In this document: piece after piece, positions 26,978-37,300 of the stretch | Numbering within the stretch: the first letter of the stretch is position 1 | Layout: every line of letters starts with the position of its first letter | Origin: JBGQOJ01 sp052119585 | GTDB taxonomy: Bacteria; Pseudomonadota; Alphaproteobacteria; Rhodobacterales; Rhodobacteraceae | DNA: 64,000 bases | NCBI RefSeq assembly: GCF_052119585.1 | Contig: NZ_JBGQOJ010000002.1 | Coordinates: 186,001-250,000 of the forward strand | Direction: 5' to 3' | Made by a program: the position numbers and the translations under genes | Notes under the pieces: generated by a model | The model's input: the letters and a program-made list of their open reading frames with translations, nothing else | What the model was told of the DNA's origin: nothing | Database searches by the model: none

Positions 26978-28252
26978 ATGGAACATGAAGACCGGGGCGC
27001 CATGCGCGCCTGGGTTCTGCACCCCGACCTGAAGCTGGACCGGCAACGCCGCGCACCGGACAATGCGCTTGACGAGGCGGTGGCGCTGGCAGCGGCCTTG
27101 CCCGACATGGAAGTGGTGGGGGCGGATATCGTGCGCCTGCCAAAGCCTGTCGCGGGCATGCTGTTCGGCAAGGGCAAGATCGCAGAACTGAAGCAAAAGT
27201 TTCATGATGCCGAGGTTGGCCTTGTTCTGGTCGATGGCCCCGTCACCCCCGTTCAGCAACGCAATCTGGAAAAGGAATGGAAGGTCAAAGTGCTGGACCG
27301 CACCGGCCTGATCCTCGAGATATTCTCGGACCGCGCGCGCACGAACGAAGGTGTGCTTCAGGTCGAACTTGCGGCGCTCAGCTATCAGCGCACCCGCCTT
27401 GTGCGGGCCTGGACCCACCTTGAACGCCAGCGCGGCGGGCTGGGTTTTGTCGGCGGCCCCGGCGAGACGCAGATTGAATCGGACAGACGTGCCATCGACG
27501 ACGCGATCCTTCGGATTAAGGCACATCTGGAGAAGGTGGTGAAAACCCGCGAGCTGCACCGTGCCGCCCGCAAACGCGACGACTTTCCGGTTGTGGCGCT
27601 GGTGGGCTATACCAACGCTGGAAAATCGACGCTGTTCAACCGCTTGACCGGCGCGGATGTCTTCGTCAAGGACATGCTGTTCGCCACGCTGGACCCCACG
27701 ATGCGGGGGCTGACCCTGCCCGAAGGGCGCGAGGTGATCCTGTCGGATACCGTGGGCTTTATCAGCGATCTTCCGACCCAGCTTGTCGCGGCCTTCCGCG
27801 CCACATTGGAAGAGGTGCTGGATGCAGACCTGATCCTGCATGTGCGCGATATATCGCACCCGCAAAGCCGCGAACAGGCGGCGGATGTCGAGGAAATCCT
27901 GACCCAGCTGGGCGTTGCCGAAGATGCGCCGATCATCGAGGTCTGGAACAAGATGGACGCGCTGCCGGACGATGCGCGCGCCAGCTTTGAGGTGCAGGCG
28001 CAGCGCAGCGACCACATCATCCCGATTTCGGCACTGACGGGCGACGGCATTGACGACCTGATGGCGGCCATCGGCGGCACGCTGGAACCCGCAAAGATCG
28101 TGGAGACCATCGTGGTGCCCTACAGCAACGGCCGCGCGCGCGCCTGGCTTTTTGCCGAAGGTCTGGTCGAGGAAGAAGAGGCGGCAGAGGACGGGTTTCA
28201 CCTGAAAGTCCGCTGGACCGAACGGCAGCAGCAACAATATCTGGCGCTATAA
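26978..28252 (+). CDS. hflX: Ribosome-associated GTPase HflX
   Basis: 424 residues from ATG 26978. An N-terminal glycine-rich HflX domain contains 'GGLGFVGGPGETQIESDRR'. The G domain has G1 'GYTNAGKST', G3 'DTVGFI' and G4 'NKMD'. It splits stalled or stressed ribosomes. It is co-transcribed with hfq. A very stable inverted repeat (28278-28328) follows the stop. Confidence 0.95.
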   Translation: MEHEDRGAMRAWVLHPDLKLDRQRRAPDNALDEAVALAAALPDMEVVGADIVRLPKPVAGMLFGKGKIAELKQKFHDAEVGLVLVDGPVTPVQQRNLEKEWKVKVLDRTGLILEIFSDRARTNEGVLQVELAALSYQRTRLVRAWTHLERQRGGLGFVGGPGETQIESDRRAIDDAILRIKAHLEKVVKTRELHRAARKRDDFPVVALVGYTNAGKSTLFNRLTGADVFVKDMLFATLDPTMRGLTLPEGREVILSDTVGFISDLPTQLVAAFRATLEEVLDADLILHVRDISHPQSREQAADVEEILTQLGVAEDAPIIEVWNKMDALPDDARASFEVQAQRSDHIIPISALTGDGIDDLMAAIGGTLEPAKIVETIVVPYSNGRARAWLFAEGLVEEEEAAEDGFHLKVRWTERQQQQYLAL

Positions 28253-28277
28253 GCCGGTCTTGTTTTCCTTGTTCTAT

Positions 28278-28328
28278 AAATATCCAAGTGTCGGCACGGG
28301 TGACATCCGTGCCGACACTTGGATATTT
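28278..28328. terminator. Perfect 22-bp inverted repeat after hflX
   Basis: Bases 28278-28299 pair perfectly with 28307-28328 around the 7-base loop GTGACAT. It lies between the convergent hflX and penicillin acylase genes, so it probably ends transcription from both sides, although neither side has a long T-run. The outer ends carry the dispersed GGATATTT motif in opposite orientations. Confidence 0.6.
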
Positions 28329-28361
28329 GAACCAAAAAGAAATCAAAAAAGCAGATATTCT

Positions 28362-30830
28362 CTATCTAGGGGCCGGGTTCAGAACGGTTACGCCAACAGC
28401 CGCGGCGCGGGCAAGATCGGCGTCAAGCGACATCGGAATATACTCGCCCCGCCGCCACAGCTCTCCCAGATCGTCATAATGCCGCGACAACGGATGCCCG
28501 GACTGGCCCGTGGACAGGATGAAGACCGAACTGTCCGGATCGGCAAAGTCGTATACGCCGCGATAGCCCGCGCCATGCACGTTCTGGAACGGGTCCGGCC
28601 CGCTGCCCTTGGTCCGGCCGCGCAGCAATGTGTTGTCGCCGCCACTGGTTGACTGACGGATGTTGACGAACCACGACAGCACCGGAACGCCGCCCAGAAC
28701 CGGATGGTCATGCGTTGCCTGATGCGCGTCGCCCCAGCGCAGGGATTCCAGCTGCGTGCCGTATGTCTCGGCAATCCACAGCAGCGCGTCGTCCAGCGAT
28801 TGCCGCGCGATATCGGTACAGGTTTCCTGCGCCGCCGATTGCAGCACGTCGCACCAGGTTGCGGCACCATCGGTGTTGCGGAACACCCGCTCGATGAACA
28901 AAGGCTCCAGATGGGTATAGTCCTCGGCCAGAGGCCCAAGCTCGTCGCGGATCAACCGGTCCTGAAGCGCCCGCATCCATGCGGCAAAGATCAGCGGTTC
29001 GGGCAGATGTTCGTTCATTTCCCCGTTCCAGTTCGCCATCAGGTCCAGCGCGCGCTGGCGCAGCCGTTCGGGTGTGCCGTCGGGGGCGGCGTCGCCGGTA
29101 TACCAAAGATCGGCAGCAACCAGCGGCAGCAGGGACCGCGCGGTGAAGCTGACCGTGTCGAGCTGCGCCTCGATAAAGCTTTGGCGTGTGTGCACCTCGC
29201 GGGTTTGCATCAGCCGGCGCCAGCGTTGGATCCGCTGGGTGTCGCCCCAGGAATAGCTCATGTGCAGCGGAAAGGGGCGGTCGATGACCTTGTTGTTGGT
29301 GTTTCCCAGAATCCCGCCGTCGGGGCTGATGAATTCCGGATTGGACGAGTAGGGCAGCACGCCTTGCCAGCGGTTTTCCGGCAACCAGCCCGGCGTTGGC
29401 ATCCGTCCCTGGCTTTGGTGACGAGCGGCGCGACGCGGGAAAGCGCCGATGGTTTTCATGGCGATTCCCGACTGATCGACCAGTGTCAGGTTTTGCGACG
29501 GGGCGATGTACGCTTCGGCTGCGGCAATGGCCTCTGGCACCGAGCCCGATCGCATCAGCCCCATGGCGCCGGACATCGAGGTGTCGTTGGGGCTAAGCGC
29601 GGTCCAAGCGACAGAGGCGACATGCCCGGCGGGCGTCACGGCGGCCAGGTTGTAATGGGTGCCCGGCAGAACAGCGCCGTTTTCCGTCCATTTCAGTTGG
29701 ATCGTCACCGGTGGCGCATCTTTGACGTCGATGATGGACGACCGGGTGCGGAAGGGCTTAAAGCCCTCTGGCGTCAGGTATTCGTTCAGGTTTTCGGGGT
29801 TCAGCTTTTCGATATAAACGTCCTGATCATCCAGATAGGACGATGTAATCCCCCATCCCAGTTTCGCGCTGCGGCCCGTCAGAACCACCGGCATTCCCGG
29901 AATCGTCCCGCCGATCACCGCGCCCGAAGACAGTTCAAGCCGCGCGAGATACCAGATGGCCGGCGCGGTAAATCCAAGGTGCGGGTCATTCGCCAAAAGG
30001 GTTGATCCCGCGGCGGAACGGGCAGGGGCAGCCGCCCAGGCGTTCGACGCACCGGCAAAGGCCCGCCCGTGGAACGGCGATAGCGGATCACCGGACATCG
30101 GGACGCTGGCGTATCGGCGTGGCACCGTCGGGAACAGGGCGGCATAGCGGGGCAGGGCCGCGATGGCTGGTCCGGGGGCATCGGGCAGGATATCCATGAC
30201 CCGCGAGTCCGGCAGGATCAAAGAGGTCCGCGCGCGCAGCACTTCTTCCTCGAGATGGGCGGAGAGCTGAAGCGCCATCAGCTTTATGATCACCAGGCTG
30301 TCGGCTGCTTGCCACGGGGCTATCGCATTGGAAAACAGAAAGAATTCCGGCGCGCCGCGGCCCAGTGCCTCGGAGTTCACGGTGGCAATCCATGCGTTGA
30401 CGCCTTTGGCGTAGGCGTCAAGCGCCACGCGGGTCTCTGCATCCTGCACGTCAAGCGAGGCATTGGCCAATGCGTAAAGATCGAAGCGCCGCAACAGTTC
30501 GTCGATGCGGACAGTGCGTTCGCCGAAAATCTCGGACAGGCGCCCTTGGGCCGTGCGCCGCATCATCATCATCTGCCACAGGCGATCCTGCGCATGGGCA
30601 TAGCCGAGGCCAAAGAAGACATCACCATCGGTCTGACCGAAGATATGCGGCACATCTGCGGTGTCGCGCACGATTTCCACAGGCGCGGTTATACCTGCGA
30701 CGGTGCGGGTGGCGTTGTAGTCGGGCAAGGACCGCGAGGCGAGGTAATAGACACCACTGCCCGCCAGAAAGCCGAGGACAAGAAGCGCCAGAAACGCGCG
30801 AAGAAGCCAGCGAAAAGTGGTTGCCATCAT
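28362..30830 (-). CDS. Penicillin acylase family (Ntn) hydrolase
   Basis: 822 residues, a periplasmic N-terminal-nucleophile amidohydrolase made as a precursor and cut into two chains. The N-terminus has a signal or anchor segment (about 12-31). The alpha-chain motif 'HIFGQTDGDVFFGLGYAHAQDRLWQM' lies near 62-87. The autocleavage and nucleophile Ser262 is in 'GASNAWAAAPARS'; it becomes the first residue of the beta chain. 'NDPHLGFTAPAIWY' follows. Family members cleave penicillins, acyl-homoserine lactones or other N-acyl amides; the real substrate cannot be read here. An AHL-acylase role is possible given the orphan LuxR at 45.8 kb, but this is speculation. Confidence 0.88.
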   Translation of the reverse strand: MMATTFRWLLRAFLALLVLGFLAGSGVYYLASRSLPDYNATRTVAGITAPVEIVRDTADVPHIFGQTDGDVFFGLGYAHAQDRLWQMMMMRRTAQGRLSEIFGERTVRIDELLRRFDLYALANASLDVQDAETRVALDAYAKGVNAWIATVNSEALGRGAPEFFLFSNAIAPWQAADSLVIIKLMALQLSAHLEEEVLRARTSLILPDSRVMDILPDAPGPAIAALPRYAALFPTVPRRYASVPMSGDPLSPFHGRAFAGASNAWAAAPARSAAGSTLLANDPHLGFTAPAIWYLARLELSSGAVIGGTIPGMPVVLTGRSAKLGWGITSSYLDDQDVYIEKLNPENLNEYLTPEGFKPFRTRSSIIDVKDAPPVTIQLKWTENGAVLPGTHYNLAAVTPAGHVASVAWTALSPNDTSMSGAMGLMRSGSVPEAIAAAEAYIAPSQNLTLVDQSGIAMKTIGAFPRRAARHQSQGRMPTPGWLPENRWQGVLPYSSNPEFISPDGGILGNTNNKVIDRPFPLHMSYSWGDTQRIQRWRRLMQTREVHTRQSFIEAQLDTVSFTARSLLPLVAADLWYTGDAAPDGTPERLRQRALDLMANWNGEMNEHLPEPLIFAAWMRALQDRLIRDELGPLAEDYTHLEPLFIERVFRNTDGAATWCDVLQSAAQETCTDIARQSLDDALLWIAETYGTQLESLRWGDAHQATHDHPVLGGVPVLSWFVNIRQSTSGGDNTLLRGRTKGSGPDPFQNVHGAGYRGVYDFADPDSSVFILSTGQSGHPLSRHYDDLGELWRRGEYIPMSLDADLARAAAVGVTVLNPAPR

Positions 30831-30906
30831 ATCCCCGTCATTGACCTATCCTGCCCAACGGTTAGTTATGACGAAATGCATGACAATACAATCAAAGGGG
30901 ACGGGC

Positions 30907-31779
30907 ATGGCAAAAGTTGCATTCTTGGGTTTGGGGGTCATGGGATACCCGATGGCGGGCCATCTTCAGGCGGTAGGACACGAGGTGACTGTCTATAACC
31001 GCACCGCCAAAAAGGCCGAGGCCTGGGTCGCCGAGCATGGTGGAAAGATGGCCAGAACCCCGCGCGAGGCGGCGGCGGGCAATGATTTCGTGATGTCTTG
31101 TGTGGGCAATGACGACGACCTGCGCGGCGTCTGCCTTGGCGATGACGGCGCCTTTGCGGGAATGACCGCAGGCACGGTGTTTGTGGATCACACAACCGTT
31201 TCGGCCAAGGTCACCCGCGAACTATACGCAGAGGCGAACCACCACCAGATCAGCTTTGTCGATGCGCCGATTTCTGGCGGTCAGGCGGGGGCCGAGAACG
31301 GCGTCCTGTCGGTGATGTGTGGCGGCGACGAGGGCGCCTATACCCGTGCCGAGCCGGTGATCGACGCCTATTCCAAGATCTGCCGCCGTCTGGGGGACAG
31401 TGGTGCGGGACAGTTGACCAAGATGGTCAACCAGATCTGCATCGCGGGTCTGGTGCAGGGACTGGCAGAGGGGCTTCATTTTGCCGAGAAGGCGGGTCTT
31501 GATGGTCGCGCCGTGGTCGAAGTGATTTCGCAAGGCGCGGCAGGGTCATGGCAAATGGCAAACCGCCATACCACGATGGTGGATGACGCATACGACTTCG
31601 GCTTTGCCGTGGACTGGATGCGCAAGGATCTGGGGATTTGTCTGGACACCGCAGACGAGAACGGCGCAAGCCTGCCGGTCACGGCCCTGATCGACCAGTT
31701 CTACAAGGATGTGCAAAAGATGGGCGGCGGGCGCTGGGATACATCAAGCCTGATGAAGCGCCTGAAGGCGGTGGGCTGA
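30907..31779 (+). CDS. 3-hydroxyisobutyrate dehydrogenase family oxidoreductase
   Basis: 290 residues from ATG 30907. The NAD(P)-binding motif 'GLGVMGYPMAGHL' is at 8-20, the substrate-binding 'DAPISGGQAGAENG' near 120-133, and the catalytic Lys lies in 'GQLTKMVNQICIAG'. The family reduces or oxidises beta-hydroxyacids (3-hydroxyisobutyrate, tartronate semialdehyde, sulfolactaldehyde and others). The gene stands alone, so the substrate is undetermined. A two-hairpin terminator follows. Confidence 0.9.
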   Translation: MAKVAFLGLGVMGYPMAGHLQAVGHEVTVYNRTAKKAEAWVAEHGGKMARTPREAAAGNDFVMSCVGNDDDLRGVCLGDDGAFAGMTAGTVFVDHTTVSAKVTRELYAEANHHQISFVDAPISGGQAGAENGVLSVMCGGDEGAYTRAEPVIDAYSKICRRLGDSGAGQLTKMVNQICIAGLVQGLAEGLHFAEKAGLDGRAVVEVISQGAAGSWQMANRHTTMVDDAYDFGFAVDWMRKDLGICLDTADENGASLPVTALIDQFYKDVQKMGGGRWDTSSLMKRLKAVG

Positions 31780-31788
31780 TCCAAAGGA

Positions 31789-31848
31789 CGCGCCCCTTCG
31801 GGGGCGCGACTGCTTTGTCTCGCGTTCTGCGAACGCTCGGGTTTTTTT
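31789..31848 (+). terminator. Double hairpin terminator after the dehydrogenase gene
   Basis: CGCGCCCC-TTCG-GGGGCGCG (31789-31808) is followed by GCGTTC-TGC-GAACGC (31822-31836) and, after TCGGG, seven Ts (31842-31848). The second hairpin with its T-run is a plausible Rho-independent terminator. Confidence 0.75.
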
Positions 31849-31925
31849 GAGTATTTGAACCGAGAAGACGATGGTCGGTACTTTGTTCTGAAAATACTCG
31901 ATCCTGGCCCCGGTGGTATCCCAAC

Positions 31926-32486
31926 CTATGGGATGATGCGGTTGTATTTCGTGCCTTCCAGCGTCGCGCCGACAATCAGACCGGCCTGACCGAAGACCAC
32001 CGCGATCACAGGCGCAAGCGCTGTGGTGGTTTCGGCGCTGATATTGCCGCCCTGATCGTTGATCGCATATTCCATATCGGCACCGGCCGCCCAGCCGCTG
32101 GACCGACGGAAATCGCCAAGGGCCTGATTGGTCATGAAGAACAGAACATGGGCGTATTGCTGCGCCCCGATCTGGAAGCCGATCGTGGCCTGCGTGGTCG
32201 AGTAATAGTCGACGGTGACGTCGTTGATCTGCAACGCGCCGCGCCCGTAGGCCCCACCGATGCCGAATCCCGCCTTGGTCACAAGCGGCATGACCAGCAT
32301 GCCGACCGATTTCGATCTGAGGTCCCGTGTACCGGGATAGCGGTTGTACATCTCATTCAGGGTGGCCGAAACGCGTGCGTCGATCGTTGCCGCACCATTG
32401 GTTCCGATACCGTTACTGCATGCTGCGGTGCTGGCCGCGGCGGCGCCTGCGCCAATCATAAAACTGCGGCGGGAAAAGCTGCTCAT
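31926..32486 (-). CDS. YSC84-type lipoprotein
   Basis: 186 residues. The N-terminus 'MSSFSRRSFMIGAGAAAASTAAC' has a twin-arginine-like RRSFM and a lipobox ending at Cys23, so it is probably an exported lipoprotein. The rest is the YSC84/Ysc84-actin-binding-like domain, with 'AGFGIGGAYGRGALQI', 'ATIGFQIGAQQYAHVLFF' and 'AGLIVGATLEGTKYN'. Eukaryotic relatives bind phosphoinositides; bacterial members are of unknown function. Confidence 0.85.
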   Translation of the reverse strand: MSSFSRRSFMIGAGAAAASTAACSNGIGTNGAATIDARVSATLNEMYNRYPGTRDLRSKSVGMLVMPLVTKAGFGIGGAYGRGALQINDVTVDYYSTTQATIGFQIGAQQYAHVLFFMTNQALGDFRRSSGWAAGADMEYAINDQGGNISAETTTALAPVIAVVFGQAGLIVGATLEGTKYNRIIP

Positions 32487-32618
32487 GGGATTGCCCTATC
32501 TGTGCCTGACATCGTCACTTTTGGTTTATGTCGGCCTTATTTAGCCGATCTGCGCGAACTATAGGCCATGCTCCGCCTTGTGTCATCCACAAGGTGACGG
32601 ATCGGCCTTGGAATGCGT

Positions 32619-33617
32619 TTATCCGCGCATCAACTTTGCGGCGGCCGGTGCGAAATAGGTAAGAATTCCGTCGCAGCCCGCGCGTTTGAAGGCGATCAGG
32701 CTTTCCATCATCGCCTTTTCGCCGTCGATCCAGCCGTTCTGCGCGGCACCCGCGATCATCGCGTATTCGCCCGACACCTGATAGGCGTAGGTCGGAACGG
32801 CGAAAGTGTCCTTTACCCGCCGACAGATATCCAGATAGGGCATCCCCGGTTTGACCATGACCATATCGGCCCCTTCCATCAGGTCACGCTCTATCAGGCG
32901 CATCGCCTCGTCAGAGTTCGCAGGGTCCATCTGGTAGGTCTTCTTGTCGCCCTTCAGCGCGCCGCTGGCACCCACGGCATCGCGGAACGGGCCGTAGAAC
33001 GCCGAGGCATATTTGGCCGAATACGACAGGATCACGATGTCCTTGTGGCCTGCCGCCTCCAGTGCGTTGCGCATCGCGCCGATCCGGCCATCCATCATAT
33101 CCGATGGCCCCAGAATATCCGCCCCCGCCGCCGCCTGCGCCAGCGCCATCTTGACCAATGCCGCGACAGTTTCGTCGTTCAGGATGATGCCATCCTCGAC
33201 GATGCCGTCGTGGCCGTTGATGTTATAGGGGTCAAGCGCCACATCGGTCATCACCGCGATGTCCGGCACGGCGGCCTTGATCGCGCGGATCGCGCGGTTC
33301 GACAGGTTGCCCGCATCCCAGGCCTCTTCGCAACCTTGGGTTTTCAACGCAGGATCGACGTAGGGAAACAGGCAGATCGCGGGAATGCCCAGATCTGCCG
33401 CCTCGCGCGCGGCCAGCACCACGCGGTCGATCGTCAGGCGGGACACACCGGGCATCGAGGCGACCGGATCGGCGCGATCCGTGCCTTCCATCACAAACAC
33501 CGGCCAGATCAGATCATCCGGCGTCAGCGTATTTTCACGGGTCAGCGCCCGCAGGGCAGGGGTGCGGCGCAGGCGCCGCAGGCGGGTGGACGGAAAGGGA
33601 GCTACGGTGGGGCGCAT
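32619..33617 (-). CDS. hemB: Delta-aminolevulinic acid dehydratase, metal-site variant
   Basis: 332 residues. It condenses two aminolevulinate molecules to porphobilinogen in haem and bacteriochlorophyll synthesis. The active-site lysines lie in 'SAKYASAFYGPFRDA' and 'MVKPGMPYLDI'. The region that holds zinc-binding cysteines in many HemB proteins reads 'DVALDPYNINGHDGIVED': the cysteines are replaced by Ala and Asp, as in the Mg/K-dependent enzymes of Rhodobacter and Bradyrhizobium. It is divergent from the next membrane-protein gene. Confidence 0.95.
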   Translation of the reverse strand: MRPTVAPFPSTRLRRLRRTPALRALTRENTLTPDDLIWPVFVMEGTDRADPVASMPGVSRLTIDRVVLAAREAADLGIPAICLFPYVDPALKTQGCEEAWDAGNLSNRAIRAIKAAVPDIAVMTDVALDPYNINGHDGIVEDGIILNDETVAALVKMALAQAAAGADILGPSDMMDGRIGAMRNALEAAGHKDIVILSYSAKYASAFYGPFRDAVGASGALKGDKKTYQMDPANSDEAMRLIERDLMEGADMVMVKPGMPYLDICRRVKDTFAVPTYAYQVSGEYAMIAGAAQNGWIDGEKAMMESLIAFKRAGCDGILTYFAPAAAKLMRG

Positions 33618-33737
33618 GACCGGACTTTCTTTTATATATCACACCTCTGGCATACATGGATTTCCGTGCATCTCAAGGGTAGGAATTGTTGTTCGTGCAG
33701 GATAATGTCGGGAAAAACCAAATAGAGGTGCAGTAAT

Positions 33738-34274
33738 TTGGACTGGTATCAAGCCATTTTCGAAGTGATCGACATGCGATCCTTTTCGAACCTTTGGTAT
33801 TGGATCGCGCTTGCGGTTCTATGGTCCACCACCAGCCATTGGGTTCTGGGCGTGCCATATGACATGATGACCCGCGCGCAACAGCAAGGCGGGCAGGCGA
33901 TGACCGACTTCGAGGATATGGTGCGGATCAACACCAACCGGTTGCTTTATATTGCAAGGGTTTCAGGGCTTTGGCTGCTGGGGTTCAGCAGTTTTGCGCT
34001 GACCGGTTTGGGCATTCTTGCCTTCTATTACGGCGTCGAATTCGCCCAGGCGACTTTCCTGATGGCATTCCCCATGAGCCTTGTGGGGCTTCTTAGCCTG
34101 TCAAGCGCACGGCAGATCCAGACCGAAAACGCCAAGGGTGCGCGGTTGCTGCACCGGATGCTGTGGCACCGGCGCTGGACACAGCTGATCGGCATGATCT
34201 CTATTTTCGTGACCTCGATGTATGGCATGTTCCAGAACATGTTTGTGGGGCCTTTGGGCGGCTTTGGCGGTTGA
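33738..34274 (+). CDS. Conserved membrane protein of unknown function
   Basis: 178 residues from TTG 33738, with GAGG about nine bases upstream. Three or four hydrophobic segments are visible (about 18-40, 75-98, 100-120, 148-170). A cytoplasmic-looking 'YDMMTRAQQQGGQAMTDFEDMVRINTNRLL' lies between the first and second. It stands between hemB and mfd, 30 bp before mfd. I recall similar proteins in related genomes but no assigned function. Confidence 0.75.
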   Translation: MDWYQAIFEVIDMRSFSNLWYWIALAVLWSTTSHWVLGVPYDMMTRAQQQGGQAMTDFEDMVRINTNRLLYIARVSGLWLLGFSSFALTGLGILAFYYGVEFAQATFLMAFPMSLVGLLSLSSARQIQTENAKGARLLHRMLWHRRWTQLIGMISIFVTSMYGMFQNMFVGPLGGFGG

Positions 34275-34304
34275 CACCGCCGCCCGCACCATTAGGTGAC
34301 GCGA

Positions 34305-37300
34305 ATGGCCATAACATCCCACATCACCATCGGCGGTGCCCCCGAGGGGTTTGACGCAAAGCTGCTGCTGGCAGAGCTGGCGAAATCCGGCGCGCCGGTG
34401 ATCCATATCGCGCGCGACGACAAGCGGCTGGAAGCGATGCGCGCCGCTTTGGCGTTTTTCGATCCCTCGGCGGCGGTGATCAGCTTTCCTGCATGGGACT
34501 GTCTGCCGTATGACCGGACGTCGCCCAATGCCGATGTGTCGGCCAGCCGTATGGCGACGCTGGCGGGACTGGTGCACGGGATGCCGAAGCAGTTCATCCT
34601 GCTTACCACCCTGAACGCCGCGACCCAGCGGGTGCCCGCGCGGGCCATTCTGCGCGAGGCGGCCTTTACCGCAACCGTCGGCCAGCGCATCGACGAGGCC
34701 GCGCTGAAGATGTTTCTGGTGCGCATGGGGTTCACCCAAAGCCCGACGGTGATGGAACCGGGCGATTACGCGGTGCGCGGCGGCATTATCGACGTCTACC
34801 CGCCGGGCGACGCGGGCCCTGTGCGGTTGGATCTGTTCGGCGATGTTCTGGACGGGGCGCGCCGGTTCGATCCCATAACCCAGCGCACCACGCAAAAGCT
34901 GCATGTGGTCGATCTGGCGCCTGTGTCAGAGGTTATTCTGGACGAGGCCGCGATCACCCGTTTCCGCCAGTCTTACCGCATTGAATTCGGCGCCGCCGGC
35001 ACGGACGACCCTTTGTACGAGGCGGTGACCGCCGGGCGCAAACATCAGGGCATCGAACACTGGTTGCCGTTCTTTCACGAACGGCTGGAAACCCTGTTCG
35101 ACTATTTGCCCGACGCCAGCATCGTGCTGGATGACCACATCACCGCCAGCCGCATCGCCCGCTGGACCTCTATCGCCGATCAATACGACACGCGGCGCGA
35201 GGCGATGGGCAACAAGGCGCGGCTGGATACGGTCTATAAACCCTGCCCGCCGCATCTGTTATACCTTGACGATCCCGCATGGGAGGCACTGATGCAGGGC
35301 CGCCGCCTGTTGCAGCTAAACCCGCTGCCGCAGGGCGTGGGGCCAAACCTGATCGACGCGGGTGGCCGCATCGGGCGCGACTTTCTGCCAGAGCGTCAGC
35401 AGGAAACTATCAGCCTTTTCGGGGCCTTGTCGGCACATATTAAAGCAAAGCGTGAAGACAGCCAGATCATCATCGCCAGCTACTCGGAAGGCGCGCGTGA
35501 ACGCCTGACCGGCCTGATGGAGGACGAGGGCGTTGAAGGCGCGGTCCCGATCACCGACTTCCGCGACGTGGGCCAGGGCAAGGGCCGCGTGCATCTGGCC
35601 GTCTGGGCGCTGGAACACGGGTTCACGGCGAACGGGCTGACCGTCATCTCGGAACAGGACGTGCTGGGCGACCGCCTGATCCGGGGTGCAAAGCGCAAGA
35701 AACGGGCGGCGAACTTCCTGACCGAAACCCAAAGCCTGTCTCCGGGCGATCTGGTGGTCCATGTCGATCACGGGGTGGGGCGCTATACCGGCCTTGAAAC
35801 CATCACTGCCATGGGCGCGCCGCATGAATGTATCGCGCTGGAATACGCGGATCAGGCGCGACTGTATCTGCCGGTCGAAAACATCGAGCTTTTGTCGAAA
35901 TACGGCCACGAAGAGGGTCTGCTTGACCGTCTGGGCGGCGGGGCGTGGCAGGCGAAAAAGGCCCGCCTGAAAGAACGTATCCGCCAGATCGCGGACAAGC
36001 TGATCCGCGTAGCTGCCGAACGCGCCCTGCGCACCGCCCCGATCATGGAACCGCCCGACGGCATGTGGGACGCGTTCAGCGCGCGGTTTCCCTATACCGA
36101 AACCGACGACCAGATGTTGGCCATCGACGACGTTCTGTCCGACATGGCCAGCGGCAACCCGATGGATCGGCTGATCTGTGGCGATGTGGGCTTTGGCAAG
36201 ACCGAGGTCGCCATGCGCGCGGCCTTTGTTGCGGCGATGTCGGGCGTGCAGGTCGCGGTTATCGCACCGACGACCCTGCTGGCACGGCAGCATTACAAAT
36301 CCTTCGCCGAACGGTTTCGCGGGTTCCCGATTGTCGTGCGCCCCTTGTCGCGTTTCGTGTCCGCCAAAGACGCCGCCGCCACCCGCGACGGGATTGCCGA
36401 TGGCACTGTGGATATCGTGATCGGCACCCATGCGCTGCTGGCCAAAACCGTGCGGTTCAAGGCGATGGGGATGCTGATCATCGACGAGGAACAGCACTTT
36501 GGCGTGCAGCACAAGGAACGGCTGAAGCAGATGCGCACGGATATTCATGTGCTGACGCTGACCGCAACGCCGATCCCGCGCACCCTGCAAATGTCGCTGT
36601 CCGGGGTGCGCGAACTGTCGATCATCGGCACCCCGCCGGTCGACCGTCTGGCGATCCGCACCTATATTTCGGAATTCGACACCGTCACCCTGCGCGAGGC
36701 CTTGCTGCGCGAACATTATCGCGGGGGGCAGTCGTTCTTTGTGGTGCCCCGCATCACCGATCTGCCCGAAATCGAGGACTTCCTGAAAACGCAGGTGCCC
36801 GAGGTGACCCATATCACCGCCCACGGCCAGATGGCGGCGGGCGACCTCGACGACCGGATGAATGCCTTTTACGACGGCAAATATGACGTGCTTCTGGCGA
36901 CGACGATCGTGGAATCCGGGCTGGATATTCCAACCGCGAACACGATGATCGTGCACCGCGCCGATATGTTCGGTCTGGCGCAGCTGTACCAGATCCGTGG
37001 GCGCGTGGGCCGGTCCAAAACCCGCGCCTATGCCTATATGACAACAAAACCGCGCGCGAAACTAACGGCTACCGCCGAAAAGCGGCTGCGGGTGCTGGGC
37101 AGTCTCGACAGTCTTGGCGCCGGTTTCACGCTGGCCAGCCAGGACCTTGATATTCGCGGCGCCGGCAATCTTCTGGGCGAGGAACAGTCGGGCCAGATGC
37201 GCGAAGTCGGCTATGAACTGTATCAGGCCATGCTGGAAGAGGCGATTGCCAAGATCCGCTCGGGCGAGACCGAAGGCGTGATGGATGACGACGGCCAATG

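Noticed and set aside
35316..36956. 546-codon minus-strand open frame inside mfd
   Set aside because: Antisense to intact helicase motifs of mfd; a GC-rich codon-bias shadow. The same applies to long frames at 18186-19886 (opposite ntrC), 40436-42529 (opposite ureC) and 46793-48724 (opposite tsf/rpsB).
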